Below, one piece after another: positions 1 through 9,700 of a stretch of 64,000 nucleotides of DNA. The stretch comes from Rhynchopus sp. YZ270_cl-10 (taxonomy: Eukaryota; Euglenozoa; Diplonemea; Diplonemida; Diplonemidae). Position numbers and translations under genes: made by a program. The DNA lies in contig OZ037920.1 of NCBI GenBank assembly GCA_964035575.1, forward strand, positions 1,171,272 through 1,235,271. The letters are read 5' to 3'. The number at the start of each line of letters is the position of its first letter. Position 1 is the stretch's first letter. The notes beneath the pieces are model-generated. The model ran no database searches. It had not been told where the DNA came from and saw only the letters and a program-made list of their open reading frames with translations.

Positions 1-447
1 TCGTCGATTTTGAGAAAAATTTTGGCCAAAAATGGGCCCACGTATAAGGAACCGGGCTCATATTTCTCAAAATTTAAGTGGTCAAAAAATTGTCCAATTT
101 TCCGAAATGACCCCACCGCTGCACGGGCGGAGCCCAAAAATGCAAATAAGCCACTTTTTGGTTTCATTGAAATGATGCGGCTGACACTGAGGAATTATGG
201 TTTACGACGTCCCATTGAGGGGGCGAACCCTTTTTAATTTTTTGTTCTCTTGAAATGTGTAATTTCATGTTTTCGCGAAAAAAATACGAACTGATCCTAC
301 AAGGGTTGAAGGAAGGTGTGTGGAAAACAATAATAACAAGAACAACTAATTGCTAAGAAAAAAAATGGGGTGTGCTGTGGATAACTCCGCGCGATTTTCG
401 GAACCACCATAGCATCCTGGCGATTTTCTGGAGGTGCTGATGTGACG
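1..447. other. Diverged intergenic repeat, no gene
   Basis: No convincing coding sequence. The stretch with TTTGTCCATTTTTCCG-like wording followed by a CCCCACC motif resembles the segments around 5760-6060 and 6440-6560, so it looks like an old, diverged interspersed repeat. Homopolymer A/T runs fill the rest. Confidence 0.4.
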
Positions 448-615
448 ATGCCTGGTGCGATCGACGACGTGTTGTCGTCTGTGCATTATGTGTTCCTTCC
501 GCACTGCTCTGATGACGACGACGATGCGTGGGAGCCTGTGGACGACTACGAGCTGGAACATGCCGAGGCCGCCCGAGCGAATGGTTATCGAGCCTGCCGA
601 GACTACGTCCAATAA
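448..615 (+). CDS. Possible 55-aa acidic small protein or exon relic
   Basis: An ATG-to-TAA frame of 55 codons has balanced codon use and a protein-like composition (MPGAIDDVLSSVHYVF..., five consecutive Asp, then DDYELEHAEAARANGY). The neighbouring frame stays protein-like past the stop (NAIEQMVLDEEDSPTV, stop near 662), which suggests a frameshifted relic or an unrecognised small intron rather than a complete gene. I recognise no family. It sits in otherwise repeat-derived DNA, so it may be the tail of a gene cut off by the left window edge. Confidence 0.25.
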   Translation: MPGAIDDVLSSVHYVFLPHCSDDDDDAWEPVDDYELEHAEAARANGYRACRDYVQ

Positions 616-852
616 CGCGATCGAGCAGATGGTGCTGGACGAAGAGGACAGCCCCACTGTTTGAACGTTTCAGATGCAGGCATCCCAGTGGGGCCAGCGT
701 ACGAAGAGCGTTTTAGCATACCTGCAGAAGAGCAGAATGCTGGCGTGTTGTAGATTATATTTTTTTCAGAGTGGAGTTCCACAGCACACCCGGTTTTTTT
801 TCCGATAGCAATTACTTGTTTGTTTTTCAGCAACCCTGCCTCTTCTTTTAAT

Positions 853-957
853 CGCTAAGTTTAGAGGGGTTTTTAACCAGCCATTATGCCTCCACTGGAA
901 CTCCACAAAAGTGTCCATTTTTTTGGGTGTAATAATTCATTTGGAGAAATGCCTGTA
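853..957 (+). repeat. Dispersed repeat R1, copy 1
   Basis: About 105 bp (GAGGGGTTTTTAACCAGC, then TGCCTCCACTGGAACTCCAC) is shared with 5337-5440 with few differences. Confidence 0.7.
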
Positions 958-987
958 ACCAAGTAACCGCGGGCGCGTTTTCCTGAA

Positions 988-1082
988 GTGAAAACCGACT
1001 AGGTAGGGTTTTACTCATTTTCGTGAAAAACTTTTTGTATTTGGAAATATTTGATGTCAAATCTCTCAAAATAAGCAAGATT
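988..1082 (+). repeat. Dispersed repeat R2, copy 1
   Basis: About 95 bp starting AAAACCGACTAGGTAGGG is found again in inverted orientation at 7168-7262. Confidence 0.7.
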
Positions 1083-1165
1083 TCACCACGGATTTCAGGA
1101 AATACAAATGCAGGAGTTTTCGGGGGGCATATTTCCGCGAATATTTTGTGGGGTCGGTGCGTGTA

Positions 1166-1373
1166 GCAGTGTCCTGCTCTCAAGAGTTTGTCGTGTTCTT
1201 TTTATAGTGGCAACACATGTCTTCCGACATTTGAATTTCTACACCGTTTTATTATAATACAGCTATAGTAAAGGAACTCCGACTTCTGGACAAGCAGTTG
1301 TCGGACAGGTGAGTAGCGCCACCTCCCTTTGCCAGCTGAAAGCTGAACCTGAAGCACGCCGCGCTATCGGCTC
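1166..1373 (+). repeat. 386-bp repeat R3, partial copy 1
   Basis: It matches the 3' half of the copies at 1628-2013 and 7476-7861. It keeps the AAGCAGTTGTCGGACAG/GTGAGT donor-like site (GT at 1309) and lacks 4 bp (TATC) present in the others. Confidence 0.75.
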
Positions 1374-1627
1374 CGATGAAAAGTAAATATACGCGAAGAC
1401 GGTTCTTGTGCTCCTCATTCTCCCCACACTATATCAATACAACAGGTTAGACCGTTTGGTCTGGGAGGGTTTGGGGTTTCTTCTTTCTCTCAGTTCAATC
1501 TTGAACAATTTCGAGAGGAGTTTTTATATTTTTTCAAAGTGTGATCTGGGGTGAGGAAGCGTTCCAACTTCACAACCTCTTCCCCAATTTTACCTTTCGT
1601 GACTTTTACCCTCTCCCGTTTTAGAAT

Positions 1628-2013
1628 CTTATTGTATTGTGTGGTATTTCTGTTTGCTCATAATTTGTTTTTGTACTTTAGTTTGCCTTGAGATGTGGGG
1701 ATTCACAATTTCGCCCACACGGATCAGTGGTCCTCTGTTTGTGACATGCAGCATCGTGTGAGTCACTCCGCGGCACTGCAGTGTCCTGCTCTCAAGAGTT
1801 TGTCGTGTTCTTTTTATAGTGGCAACACATGTCTTCCGACATTTGAATTTCTACACCGTTTCATTATAATACAGCTAAAGTAAGGGAACTCCAACTTCTG
1901 GACAAGCAGTTGTCGGACAGGTGAGTAGCGCCACCTCCCTTTGCCAGCTATCTGAAAGCTGAAACTGAAGCACGCCGCGCTATCGGCTCTACGACTGGTT
2001 CAGTGTGCAGTAT
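1628..2013 (+). repeat. 386-bp repeat R3, full copy 2
   Basis: This copy and 7476-7861 have the same length (386 bp), share both boundaries and differ at only a few positions. Each has a TTATAATAC-like AT box about 55 bp before a perfect splice-donor consensus (GGACAG/GTGAGTA, GT at 1921). Full copies lie upstream of the cyclase and b561 genes, in the same orientation. It may be a mobile promoter/first-exon cassette, an RNA gene, or simply a transposon fragment; nothing here distinguishes these. Confidence 0.75.
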
Positions 2014-2251
2014 GTGAACAACAGAAGACCTCTCCTTTAACTATTTGTCTCTGTCACGATCATCAGCCTTCCTTCTTATCAGTCTGATCAGAATATTTCA
2101 ACAAACAGAATGATGCAAGAGTTCCAGCCCACATACGTTGCCTTGTCTTTCATCCTGTCTGTCCCACACCACACCACACCACACACGTCCTGGGCTGGAC
2201 ATTAAATAGCCTCGGGGGAAATTACACCTAGTGTGACGCCTCCTGCAGTTC

Positions 2252-2340
2252 TATGACGGTTTACCTGAGGATGGAAAGTAGGAGCAGCAGCTCCGGTGCC
2301 AAGACTAGAGCCCTTGGCATGATGGTGGACCCAGGTGAGT
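2252..2340 (+). promoter_or_regulatory. Possible 5' exon end and splice donor upstream of the cyclase gene
   Basis: An open stretch ends in GACCCAG/GTGAGTGACGCC, a consensus donor with GT at 2335. The sequence after the donor resembles that after the R3 donor. A matching acceptor is at 2699-2700. Joining the two does not keep frame with the cyclase ATG, so the upstream exon would be untranslated or carry a short upstream ORF. Confidence 0.35.
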
Positions 2341-2639
2341 GACGCCTCCTCTTCAGCGAGTTGGGGGTCGCAAGGATCGTTTAGATCCTCGCTCCCCCCG
2401 TTGGTATATGATGAGTAGCAATTCTAAAGTACACACCTACCCTAGCCACTTCCTCAGTGCCTCAAACTGTTCGAGATGGTCACAGATCAGGCACACTGAT
2501 TTTCCGAAAGTTGGAATCTCAGACAAAACGTCGTCATACCGCCATAAACACAGTACCTGATAGTAGGCAGGGGGGCGTAGTTTGTGGCTAAACTTTGTAA
2601 GTGCGGCCTTGATTTGATTAGCACGAATTACCTTCGGGA

Positions 2640-2703
2640 AACTGATATCAACCACACCACACATCCCCAGACACTCTCTTCCCTTTCTGTACACCTCAGA
2701 ACA
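2640..2703 (+). promoter_or_regulatory. Polypyrimidine tract and splice acceptor before the cyclase ATG
   Basis: CTCTTCCCTTTCTGTACACCTCAG ends four bases before ATG at 2704 (shortened: TTCCCTTTCTGTACACCTCAG region at 2679-2700). It decides the start: codons upstream of it in the same frame would be intron, and the protein then begins directly with a signal anchor. Confidence 0.5.
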
Positions 2704-5304
2704 ATGGTGTCATGCGGGATCCAGTCGCTGACCATACTGCTGTGTGTGGTGCTGATTCTGTCGACAGGTGCGATCATTGGTGGCTTCACTCTGTCAACAT
2801 GGGACGACCTTCTGGAGAAGGCACGTGACACAGGTGACGAGGGCTTCGGGATGTGTCTCGACAGTGGTACGGCGGACATCGAAACGGTCTCGGCACGCTA
2901 CCTGCGCTCCGTCCTTGGCAACGTGGACACGGCGGTGAAGGAGTACCTGAAGGTGCCTGAGCAGCTCGTGATATCGGTTGCCAACCTGGGACAGGCACAC
3001 CACCCAAACGTCACCACAAGCCCTGCCTTTGCAACTTCCCATATGCGTCCTGCACTCATGTCTGGCTATCTGGCTGGGAGGGCGTCTGGAATTGAACGGT
3101 TCGGTCATGAAGCGTACCCGTGGTGTCCGGCACATCCTGTTCCGTGGAAGGGCGGGGACGGGTTTGCAGGGTGGGGCTCGCGGCTGAGATATAGGACACT
3201 GTATTTTGGGAGCGTTCCCCTAGCGGCAAATGACACCAGATTTATCGTGACGTATTCTACACGTGACAACGTGACGCTGGCAGAGGGACTTTCCGACCAT
3301 GTTGTCATCACAGAAAGCAACAAGCTGGGTGACATGAGAAACCCCTCACTGCCGTGCAACCCGCAACCTGACCAGGACAAAGGCGAGATGCGTGGAGTGT
3401 GCATGCGCAAAGAAATCCTGGGTAATGCCCAGGGATTCAATGGGAGAGAGCTGTGGAACCTTGGTGCTGACGAGCCACCACTGAACCCTGCAGACACGCT
3501 TGTTTATTCCAGCATGCAGGTGCAGTGGGAGTACACGTCCTGGGAGCTGAGCTACACCTACACCCACCCAGATATGTACACGATGCACCCCAAGCAGGGC
3601 AAGCGTGTGGGTGTTGTCACGGCCCAAGTGGCTGCGAAAGGAGTGACCGCAGTGGTGCGTGCACAGCTGCTCCCGACCGGCACGTCGTTGTACCTGGTGG
3701 ATTACGATCGTGCATCTGGTTCAGTGGGGACAGTGGTGGCGTACAACAGAGGACGGCACGTGAAGCACGTGAGAACCTTCGTGAGAAGAGTCAATGGCTA
3801 CTACGACATTGCAAGCATGATCAACATAACAAACCACTCGATGGAAGACGCGACGTCGCACATCCCCTCAGTGATTGCAGAGCACGGGCGGTTTGTGTTC
3901 ACACACCCGCGGAACTACAAAGACCTTGTGGAGATGACAGAGGACTCCTTCCTGAAGTGGTCTGACTCGAACGGCACGGAGTTCTGGACAATCACGTCGA
4001 CAATTGAACACAAAACAATCCTGTGGTATTTAACCCTTCTTGTGCCGAGGGCGTCTGTGATGGATACGATTGATGCGTCGACGAATGCAATCCGTGCGAA
4101 GGTGGCATCAGATCTGTCCTCTGCAGACGCACAGAAGGAGGATGCGGTGACTGTGATGGCGATTGTGACGGCTGTTGCGGTCATAGGACTTCTTGCCATT
4201 GCTGTTGTGTTCACGCGCTACATCACATCACCTCTGCTGAAGCTTGGGAGTGAGATGGCAAGTGTGGCTGTGATGGACCTGGAGGCTGTGGACACGGGTC
4301 GTGCAGTGTCGCAGCTGAGTGAAGTGGGGGTGATGCAGCGCAGCTTTGTTACCATGGTGGCGAACCTGGTGGAGTACCGGAACTACATGCCGCAGAGTGT
4401 GCTTGTCAACGACAGTGACAAAGTGTCAGAGACTTCGTCCTCACGGGACTCGAAGTCGCAGTCAGGCATGTCCCCTTCCGGTACGTCACAGAGTTCAGTT
4501 GTTACGATGCAGAACCAGAAGGCACTTCTGCGTGTGGAAGGGATGAAGAAGAAGAAGGTGTCGCTGGCACACATGAACGTCGTGTCGTGGCACGACTTCT
4601 GCAAGAAGCACAAGGACGCAGAGGTGCTCTCCGCACACGCAGGTGTGATTGAGAGGATCCTGACAGCAGTGCAGCACAACAAGGGTGTGTGCGACACGTT
4701 TGCTGGCGACAAGATACTTGCCACCTTCAACGCCTTTGTTCCGAAGCCGTCGCACAGTGTTTCCTGTGTGAAGGCTGCACACGAAGCAGCAACAGCACTC
4801 GGTGATGTGCACAAGATCTCGTATGGGTGCACGACAGGCGAGGCACGTGTCGGGAACATGGGCTGCAACGGGATGAAGAAGGTGTCTATTCTTTCGAAGT
4901 CCATGTCGTGGGTGGTTGTACTTGAGCGTTGGAACAAGAACCAAAACCTACCTGGACCTGGTGTCGTGGACCAGAACGTGTCACGTGAGGCGGAGGGACA
5001 GGTGGTGCTCCAGTGTCTAGGTGCTGTGCTGTACGAGAAGCTGAGTGAGCAGGCACAGACCGTCTTTTCCGTACGTGGTTTGTGCAGCAGCGAAAACGAG
5101 GAGTGGATGTACCAGCTGGAGGCCGCCTCAAACAACCCGCACGCACTGTGGAACGAGGTCTTCGAGCACATCATCAAACAGGACTTTGAGAAGGCGTCTT
5201 CTCTGCTGGACGGCGTCGCTCAGGACCAACGCACACCATACGAAGAGCTGACCGGCTATGTGGAGGCGAAGGCTTATGCACCGTACGTTGTGCGCTTGCA
5301 CTGA
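2704..5304 (+). CDS. Receptor-type class III nucleotide cyclase homologue, probably catalytically dead
   Basis: 866 aa. An N-terminal signal anchor (about residues 8-30) is followed by a large, presumably extracellular Cache-like sensor region (about 35-480) with several N-glycosylation motifs. A second membrane span lies at about 482-503, then a HAMP-like stretch, a conserved EYRNYMPQSVL linker, a Ser-rich linker and a cyclase homology domain (about 616-742). Family: such proteins normally make cAMP or cGMP at the inner membrane face in response to a ligand. Key residues are altered: the first metal Asp of the FxDIxGFT motif aligns with Asn (HMNVVSW), and the GDxVNxAaRLE motif reads SKSMSWVVVLE, losing the transition-state Asn and Arg. 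The second metal Asp (AGDKILATF) remains. I infer a pseudo-cyclase or a subunit needing a partner. The start at 2704 is chosen because a splice acceptor ends just before it. Confidence 0.8.
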   Translation: MVSCGIQSLTILLCVVLILSTGAIIGGFTLSTWDDLLEKARDTGDEGFGMCLDSGTADIETVSARYLRSVLGNVDTAVKEYLKVPEQLVISVANLGQAHHPNVTTSPAFATSHMRPALMSGYLAGRASGIERFGHEAYPWCPAHPVPWKGGDGFAGWGSRLRYRTLYFGSVPLAANDTRFIVTYSTRDNVTLAEGLSDHVVITESNKLGDMRNPSLPCNPQPDQDKGEMRGVCMRKEILGNAQGFNGRELWNLGADEPPLNPADTLVYSSMQVQWEYTSWELSYTYTHPDMYTMHPKQGKRVGVVTAQVAAKGVTAVVRAQLLPTGTSLYLVDYDRASGSVGTVVAYNRGRHVKHVRTFVRRVNGYYDIASMINITNHSMEDATSHIPSVIAEHGRFVFTHPRNYKDLVEMTEDSFLKWSDSNGTEFWTITSTIEHKTILWYLTLLVPRASVMDTIDASTNAIRAKVASDLSSADAQKEDAVTVMAIVTAVAVIGLLAIAVVFTRYITSPLLKLGSEMASVAVMDLEAVDTGRAVSQLSEVGVMQRSFVTMVANLVEYRNYMPQSVLVNDSDKVSETSSSRDSKSQSGMSPSGTSQSSVVTMQNQKALLRVEGMKKKKVSLAHMNVVSWHDFCKKHKDAEVLSAHAGVIERILTAVQHNKGVCDTFAGDKILATFNAFVPKPSHSVSCVKAAHEAATALGDVHKISYGCTTGEARVGNMGCNGMKKVSILSKSMSWVVVLERWNKNQNLPGPGVVDQNVSREAEGQVVLQCLGAVLYEKLSEQAQTVFSVRGLCSSENEEWMYQLEAASNNPHALWNEVFEHIIKQDFEKASSLLDGVAQDQRTPYEELTGYVEAKAYAPYVVRLH

Positions 5305-5485
5305 AGTTGTGTTTCATTGTTATTTACTACTCCTGCTAAGTTTTGAGGGGTTTTTAACCAGCTACTCTGCCTCCACTGGAACTCCACAAAAGTGTACATT
5401 TTTTGGGTGTAAAAATTCATTGGGAGAAGTGCCTGTGTCAAGCAACATTTCTAAAAAGCGTGTAAAACTGGTAGCATGTATCATA
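5305..5485. other. 3' spacer containing repeat R1
   Basis: After the cyclase stop the spacer holds repeat R1 copy 2 (5337-5440) and runs directly into the CGCCCGAAAT-rich element. No gene is seen. Confidence 0.6.
5337..5440 (+). repeat. Dispersed repeat R1, copy 2
   Basis: Same family as 853-957, in the same orientation; it begins 30 bp after the cyclase stop codon. Confidence 0.7.
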
Positions 5486-6144
5486 CTTGGACCGCCCGAA
5501 ATATATTTCGGGCGAATTCGGGCGAATTTTCCGGGCGCGGATCCCGAGCGCCCGAAATGTGCCCGAAATATATTTCGGGCGTTTTAAAGGGAATTTATAC
5601 GTAATTCGGGCGAATTCGGGCGCATTTTGGGCGAATTTGGGCACATTTCGGGCGAATTCGGGCGCACAACCAGTATCTTATGTGTGCTGGGAAGCATGCC
5701 AGTGTAAAAATCTAACCCTTTATTTGAAAGATTGGCACAAAATTTGTTCAAAGAAAAAAAAAAAAGAGCAAAAATTCCTAGTAGAATGTGGTGTCCCGTG
5801 ACCAGCCCACAATCGCCCCCCTGGGCCCACCTGAACCCGATTTCGCCCGATTTCGCCCGATTTCAAAAATCCTTTTTTTGGGTTGGGGGTGGGGAGCTTG
5901 GGCTGGGTTTGACCAAAACCAAGAACTTGGCCATTTCGGCAAAGTGACCCCACCACAGCGCGGACGGATTCCGGAAATGCCAATCGCGGCATGTTTTGGA
6001 GCCCACTTTTTTTCAGGGAAAATATTTGCTTCCAGATGTCGGAATTTTCCGGAAAATTTCCAGAATTAGGAAACAGCCTGGAAGAGCGGGTTGAACGTTA
6101 TTGGCACGTGTACCTACAATGGTTTGTGCCAATACCCACCCAAA

Positions 6145-6427
6145 CTGTGTACTGTGTACTGTGTACTGTGTACTGTGTACTGTGTACTGTGTACTGTGTA
6201 CTGTGTACTGTGTACTGTGTACTGTGTACTGTGTACTGTGTACTGTGTACTGTGTACTGTGTACTGTGTACTGTGTACTGTGTACTGTGTACTGTGTACT
6301 GTGTACTGTGTACTGTGTACTGTGTACTGTGTACTGTGTACTGTGTACTGTGTACTGTGTACTGTGTACTGTGTACTGTGTACTGTGTACTGTGTACTGT
6401 GTACTGTGTACTGTGTACTGTGTACTG
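6145..6427 (+). repeat. 7-bp minisatellite (CTGTGTA), about 40 copies
   Basis: Forty near-perfect CTGTGTA units in tandem. Because 7 is not a multiple of 3 and the unit has no stop in any phase, all frames stay open (TVYCVLC and its relatives); these ORFs are artefacts. Confidence 0.97.
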
Positions 6428-7167
6428 GGTGTCCAAAAGACCTGAAAATGACCCTTGTTTACGAGTACGGGTTCATATTTTGTGAAAATTTGAGTCACCA
6501 AAATTTTGTCCATTTTTCCGTATATCCCCCACCACAGCCCGGGATTTTCTCAGGAAATGCAATATAACCCTGATTTTTCCGCTCCCTTCACATACTTCCT
6601 GTAGGTACATTTTTTTGGACCCGATATCCATTTTTTTGGGAAATTTCCGAAAAGTTAGCGCGCGCCCTGGACCCAGCCCGGAAATCTCGAAAAGCGCGGT
6701 TTCTTCGGTGTTTTACTGGGCTAAACCCTCACAGAAGCCAAAAAACCCTGTTTTTGCCCGATTTCGCCCGATTTCACCCGATTTCGCCCGGATTTCACCG
6801 GGGTTGGGGACACCCCATAGAACCCAACTTATATGAGTACAGCTCTGTTAGCAGCCACGTATAAAACCGATTTCCCTAACAATTTACACTAAAATACTAC
6901 TAAAATTTAAAAAAACGTAAAAGGGCGATTTTTCACGTTTTTGGGCATCTCCTGAGCAACTACAGGCCCGAAACACCCCGAGAATGGGTCAGAACCACCC
7001 TGTGACCCGAAAATTCACAAAAATTCACCCTGAAATACGAAAAAATAGTGAAAACCCGGTTCATAGTGCGTTTTGGGTGGGAATAAGCAAATGATAGTCA
7101 GAAAACCCGTGATTTGGTGGTGATTCTCACGTGCCTCCAAAGTGCACTCAGGTGTACAAAAGTTTTC

Positions 7168-7262
7168 GATTGTTGCTTATTTTGACAGATTTGACATCAA
7201 ATATTTCCAACTATAAAAAGTTTTTTGCGAAAATGAGTAGAACCCTACCTAGTCGGTTTTCA
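7168..7262 (-). repeat. Dispersed repeat R2, copy 2
   Basis: Reverse complement of 988-1082 with about 10% differences, ending at CCTACCTAGTCGGTTTT. Confidence 0.7.
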
Positions 7263-7475
7263 CTAAGGAAAAAGCGCCCGAATTCGCCCGAAATCTGCAT
7301 TTCGGGCGACTTCGGGCGTTTTCGGGCGAATTCGGGCGCACAAAATCGCCCGAAATCCGCCCCTAATTCGCCCGAAATCGCCCGAAATGCCCGAAATATA
7401 TTTCGGGCGGTCCAAGATGTATGTGGTGGTCAAAAGTACAAAATTCCTTCGCCCGTGCATTTTTTTTTTGGGTGT

Positions 7476-7861
7476 CTTATTGTATTGTGTGGTATTTCTG
7501 TTTGCTCATAATTTGTTTTTGTACTTTAGTTTGCCTTGAGATGTGGGGATTCACAATTTCGCCCACACGGATCAGTGGTCCTCTGTTTCTGACATGCAGC
7601 ATCGTGTGAGTCACTCCGCAGCACTGCAGTGTCCTGCTCTCAAGAGTTTGTCGTGTTCTTTTTATAGTGGCAACACATGTCTTCCGACATTTGAATTTCT
7701 ACACCGTTTTATTATAATACAGCTAAAGTAAGGGAACTCCAACTTCTGGACAAGCAGTTGTCGGACAGGTGAGTAGCGCCACCTCCCTTTGCCAGCTATC
7801 TGAAAGCTGAACCTGAAGCACGCCGCGCTATCGGCTCTACGACTGGTTCAGTGTGCAGTAT
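7476..7861 (+). repeat. 386-bp repeat R3, full copy 3
   Basis: Nearly identical to 1628-2013 over 386 bp, with the same CAG/GTGAGTA donor-like site (GT at 7769). It lies 550 bp upstream of the b561 gene, as copy 2 lies upstream of the cyclase gene. Confidence 0.75.
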
Positions 7862-8412
7862 ATTGACTTTTCATTTCTCCTCTTTTTTCCTCAAAAGCCC
7901 CAAGGTGACAAGCGCTGAAGCTTAGGTTCATCTTATAAACGTTTTATTCCTCTCTCGCTCTCGCTCTCTACTTCTCTTTTCAGGGAAGAAAAATACATTG
8001 CTGTACACTTGAAGGGTTGTGCAGTGGGGTGTCCATACACTCGATGCGAGTCGCATTCTCGCGTTCTCGCACAATTCTGGTCTGGGTAACAATTCCTACA
8101 CACTCTTTTTCAAAAGGCAAAAAAACAAAAAATAGTGCAGCACGCCTCCTCGGTGTCCACACTGATAACATCTTTCAGAAACAAACAGAAGACCTCCTCT
8201 GACTGTCTCTTTGCACCACCCCCTTTAAACATCGAAGCCCTCACTCCCATCAACTGTCATTTTATCTCCTCCCATACGATGAAAACTCCCGATTTTTTTC
8301 CCAGCGGGAAAAAACCTACATCTACCATAAAACAACACACCCACCAAAAGGCGTGGCCAACCTCAATACACCCCCTACACCCTCCTCCCCCTCCCCTCAC
8401 CCCTCGCTACAT
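7862..8412. other. Upstream region of the b561 gene
   Basis: Holds a D1 module at 7907-7946 and a pyrimidine-rich leader (CACCCTCCTCCCCCTCCCCTC) before the start codon; that tract lies at 8379-8399. No gene is seen. Confidence 0.5.
7907..7946 (+). repeat. Module D1
   Basis: Degenerate copy of the GACTAAGCACAGAGAGGCTT / AGGTTCATCTTATAAAC module. Confidence 0.5.
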
Positions 8413-9075
8413 ATGAGCACACCCACCGCCATCGACATGGCTGACAAAGAGAACGGTTCCCTCGCCTCTGTGCCCCCACCGCACATGCGGCTCCGTGTCG
8501 CTGTCTCCGCGATCTTCGCTCTCTCCCTTGCTGCAGCCTCCCTGGACGGGCCGCTCTCAAAGCTCTTCCAATGGCACCCCATCCTGATGACTGTGGGCTA
8601 CGCATGGCTCATGGTCGAAGGCGTCGCTGCAGGCAAGGCAATGGTGCGGAGCCGGTCCGTGGAGGAGCGGTTCTGGTGGCGGGATGCGCATATGTACCTG
8701 CTGTTCTTCGCACTGTGCGCGATCTGCGGTGGGTTCGGGGTGATATTCTATAATAAGAGCGTAGGGGGGCGTCCGCATTTCACATCCTGGCATGGGTTCG
8801 GTGGGGTTGTGGCAGTGGGGGTGTACGTGGTGCAGACGGTGCTGGGCTTTGTGATCTACTCAGGGCTGTGTGGGAAGCTTGGTGTGGACCTGCCTTCGCA
8901 GTACAAGGTGAGGCGGCTGCATGCGGTGCTGGCGTATGTCGCGGTGCTGCTGGGGGCATGTGCATTTGGGTTGGGGCTGTTGTCGAACTTTGCAGTCGCT
9001 CGTTGGGGAGTGGCTACAAGAGCGATGATAGGTGTCATGTACATCGGCCTCCACATTGTGGGGATATTCTGCTGA
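8413..9075 (+). CDS. Cytochrome b561-type transmembrane ferrireductase
   Basis: 220 aa from the ATG at 8413; a further in-frame ATG 20 codons upstream would only add a Pro/Ser-rich tail from the pyrimidine tract. Six hydrophobic segments and four well-spaced histidines in the b561 pattern (QWHPILM H55, RDAHMYL H93, TSWHGFG H127, RRLHAVL H170) would bind two hemes across the membrane. Family: ascorbate-dependent transmembrane electron transfer, reducing monodehydroascorbate or ferric iron. Length and simple architecture resemble the small CYB561D1/D2-like members rather than the DOMON fusions. The stop falls directly after the sixth helix, so the C-tail is very short. Confidence 0.88.
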   Translation: MSTPTAIDMADKENGSLASVPPPHMRLRVAVSAIFALSLAAASLDGPLSKLFQWHPILMTVGYAWLMVEGVAAGKAMVRSRSVEERFWWRDAHMYLLFFALCAICGGFGVIFYNKSVGGRPHFTSWHGFGGVVAVGVYVVQTVLGFVIYSGLCGKLGVDLPSQYKVRRLHAVLAYVAVLLGACAFGLGLLSNFAVARWGVATRAMIGVMYIGLHIVGIFC

Positions 9076-9700
9076 AGAAAAACTCAACGCTTTTTGCGGG
9101 GTGTTATGTCTCTATTTTGCGAATTTCTGGGCTTTGTATTGTTGTAAAAGCATTGAGTTCCCAGGTGCCATTGTAGAATTGTTGGATAATGAGATGATGA
9201 AGAGGAGTATAAAAAAGGGCGACAAAAAAAAATGGTCGAGTTCTGCAGCCCTGTTGTTAAAGACTGGGGGTTAACCTCGAAAAATGGATGTCCGGCATGC
9301 ATGGTAGAGGGTCCTTTGGTATTTTCAAGTCAACTTTTATTGAGAGGGGGGAAAATGGGTAACATTGTGTATTCCGATGTAAAATCCATCAAAATCCACA
9401 ACACAACCTCTACAAGCAGTACTAAGTGGAGGGGGTTTTTTTTAAATGGGGTAATTTGCCGTAACAGTAACAACGAATTTGGCACAAAAAAAAAAAAAAA
9501 ATGCAAAAAAAAAAAGCGTTCGACTCTCGCTGAACACCTCTTTACAAACCCCTTCCCCCCCCATCAACCAAACACCACACAAAGATGGGGGATACACAAT
9601 ACATCACATATGGGCTCACATACCCCACTTTGACGAGGCCTTTCTCGAATTGATTTACATCTGCCCCCCTCTCCCCTCCCCCCTCAGACCATAGAGCGCA
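9076..9700 (+). promoter_or_regulatory. Spacer ending in a strong polypyrimidine tract and splice acceptor
   Basis: No gene. The last 40 bp read TGCCCCCCTCTCCCCTCCCC then CCTCAG at 9682-9687, a textbook acceptor 13 bases before the ATG at 9701. This points to a 5'-UTR intron or to trans-splicing of the downstream gene. Confidence 0.55.

Larger units (their letters stand above)
5486..7416. mobile_element. Inverted-repeat-bounded repeat element with GGGCGAATTC-type interior
   Basis: The ends are inverted copies: CTTGGACCGCCCGAAATATA at 5486 and its complement ending GGTCCAAG at 7416. Both ends contain a 22-bp perfect palindrome (CGCCCGAAAT-AT-ATTTCGGGCG) and short TTCGGGCGAA subrepeats. The interior carries CCCGATTTCGCCC-type clusters (5835-5860, 6750-6790), the 7-bp minisatellite at 6145-6427 and repeat R2 copy 2. 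No transposase ORF and no clean target duplication were found, so it may be a non-autonomous element or a composite. Confidence 0.45.

Noticed and set aside
2584-2703. Upstream start for the cyclase (40 more residues)
   Set aside because: The extra residues span a pyrimidine tract and splice acceptor, and they would bury the signal anchor.
4383-5177. 264-codon minus ORF opposite the cyclase
   Set aside because: Shadow of the biased plus-strand codons; no domain.
6013-6567. ORFs of 112-166 codons over the 7-bp array
   Set aside because: Artefacts of the repeat unit on both strands.
8353-8412. Upstream start for the b561 protein
   Set aside because: Adds only Pro/Ser residues from a pyrimidine tract.
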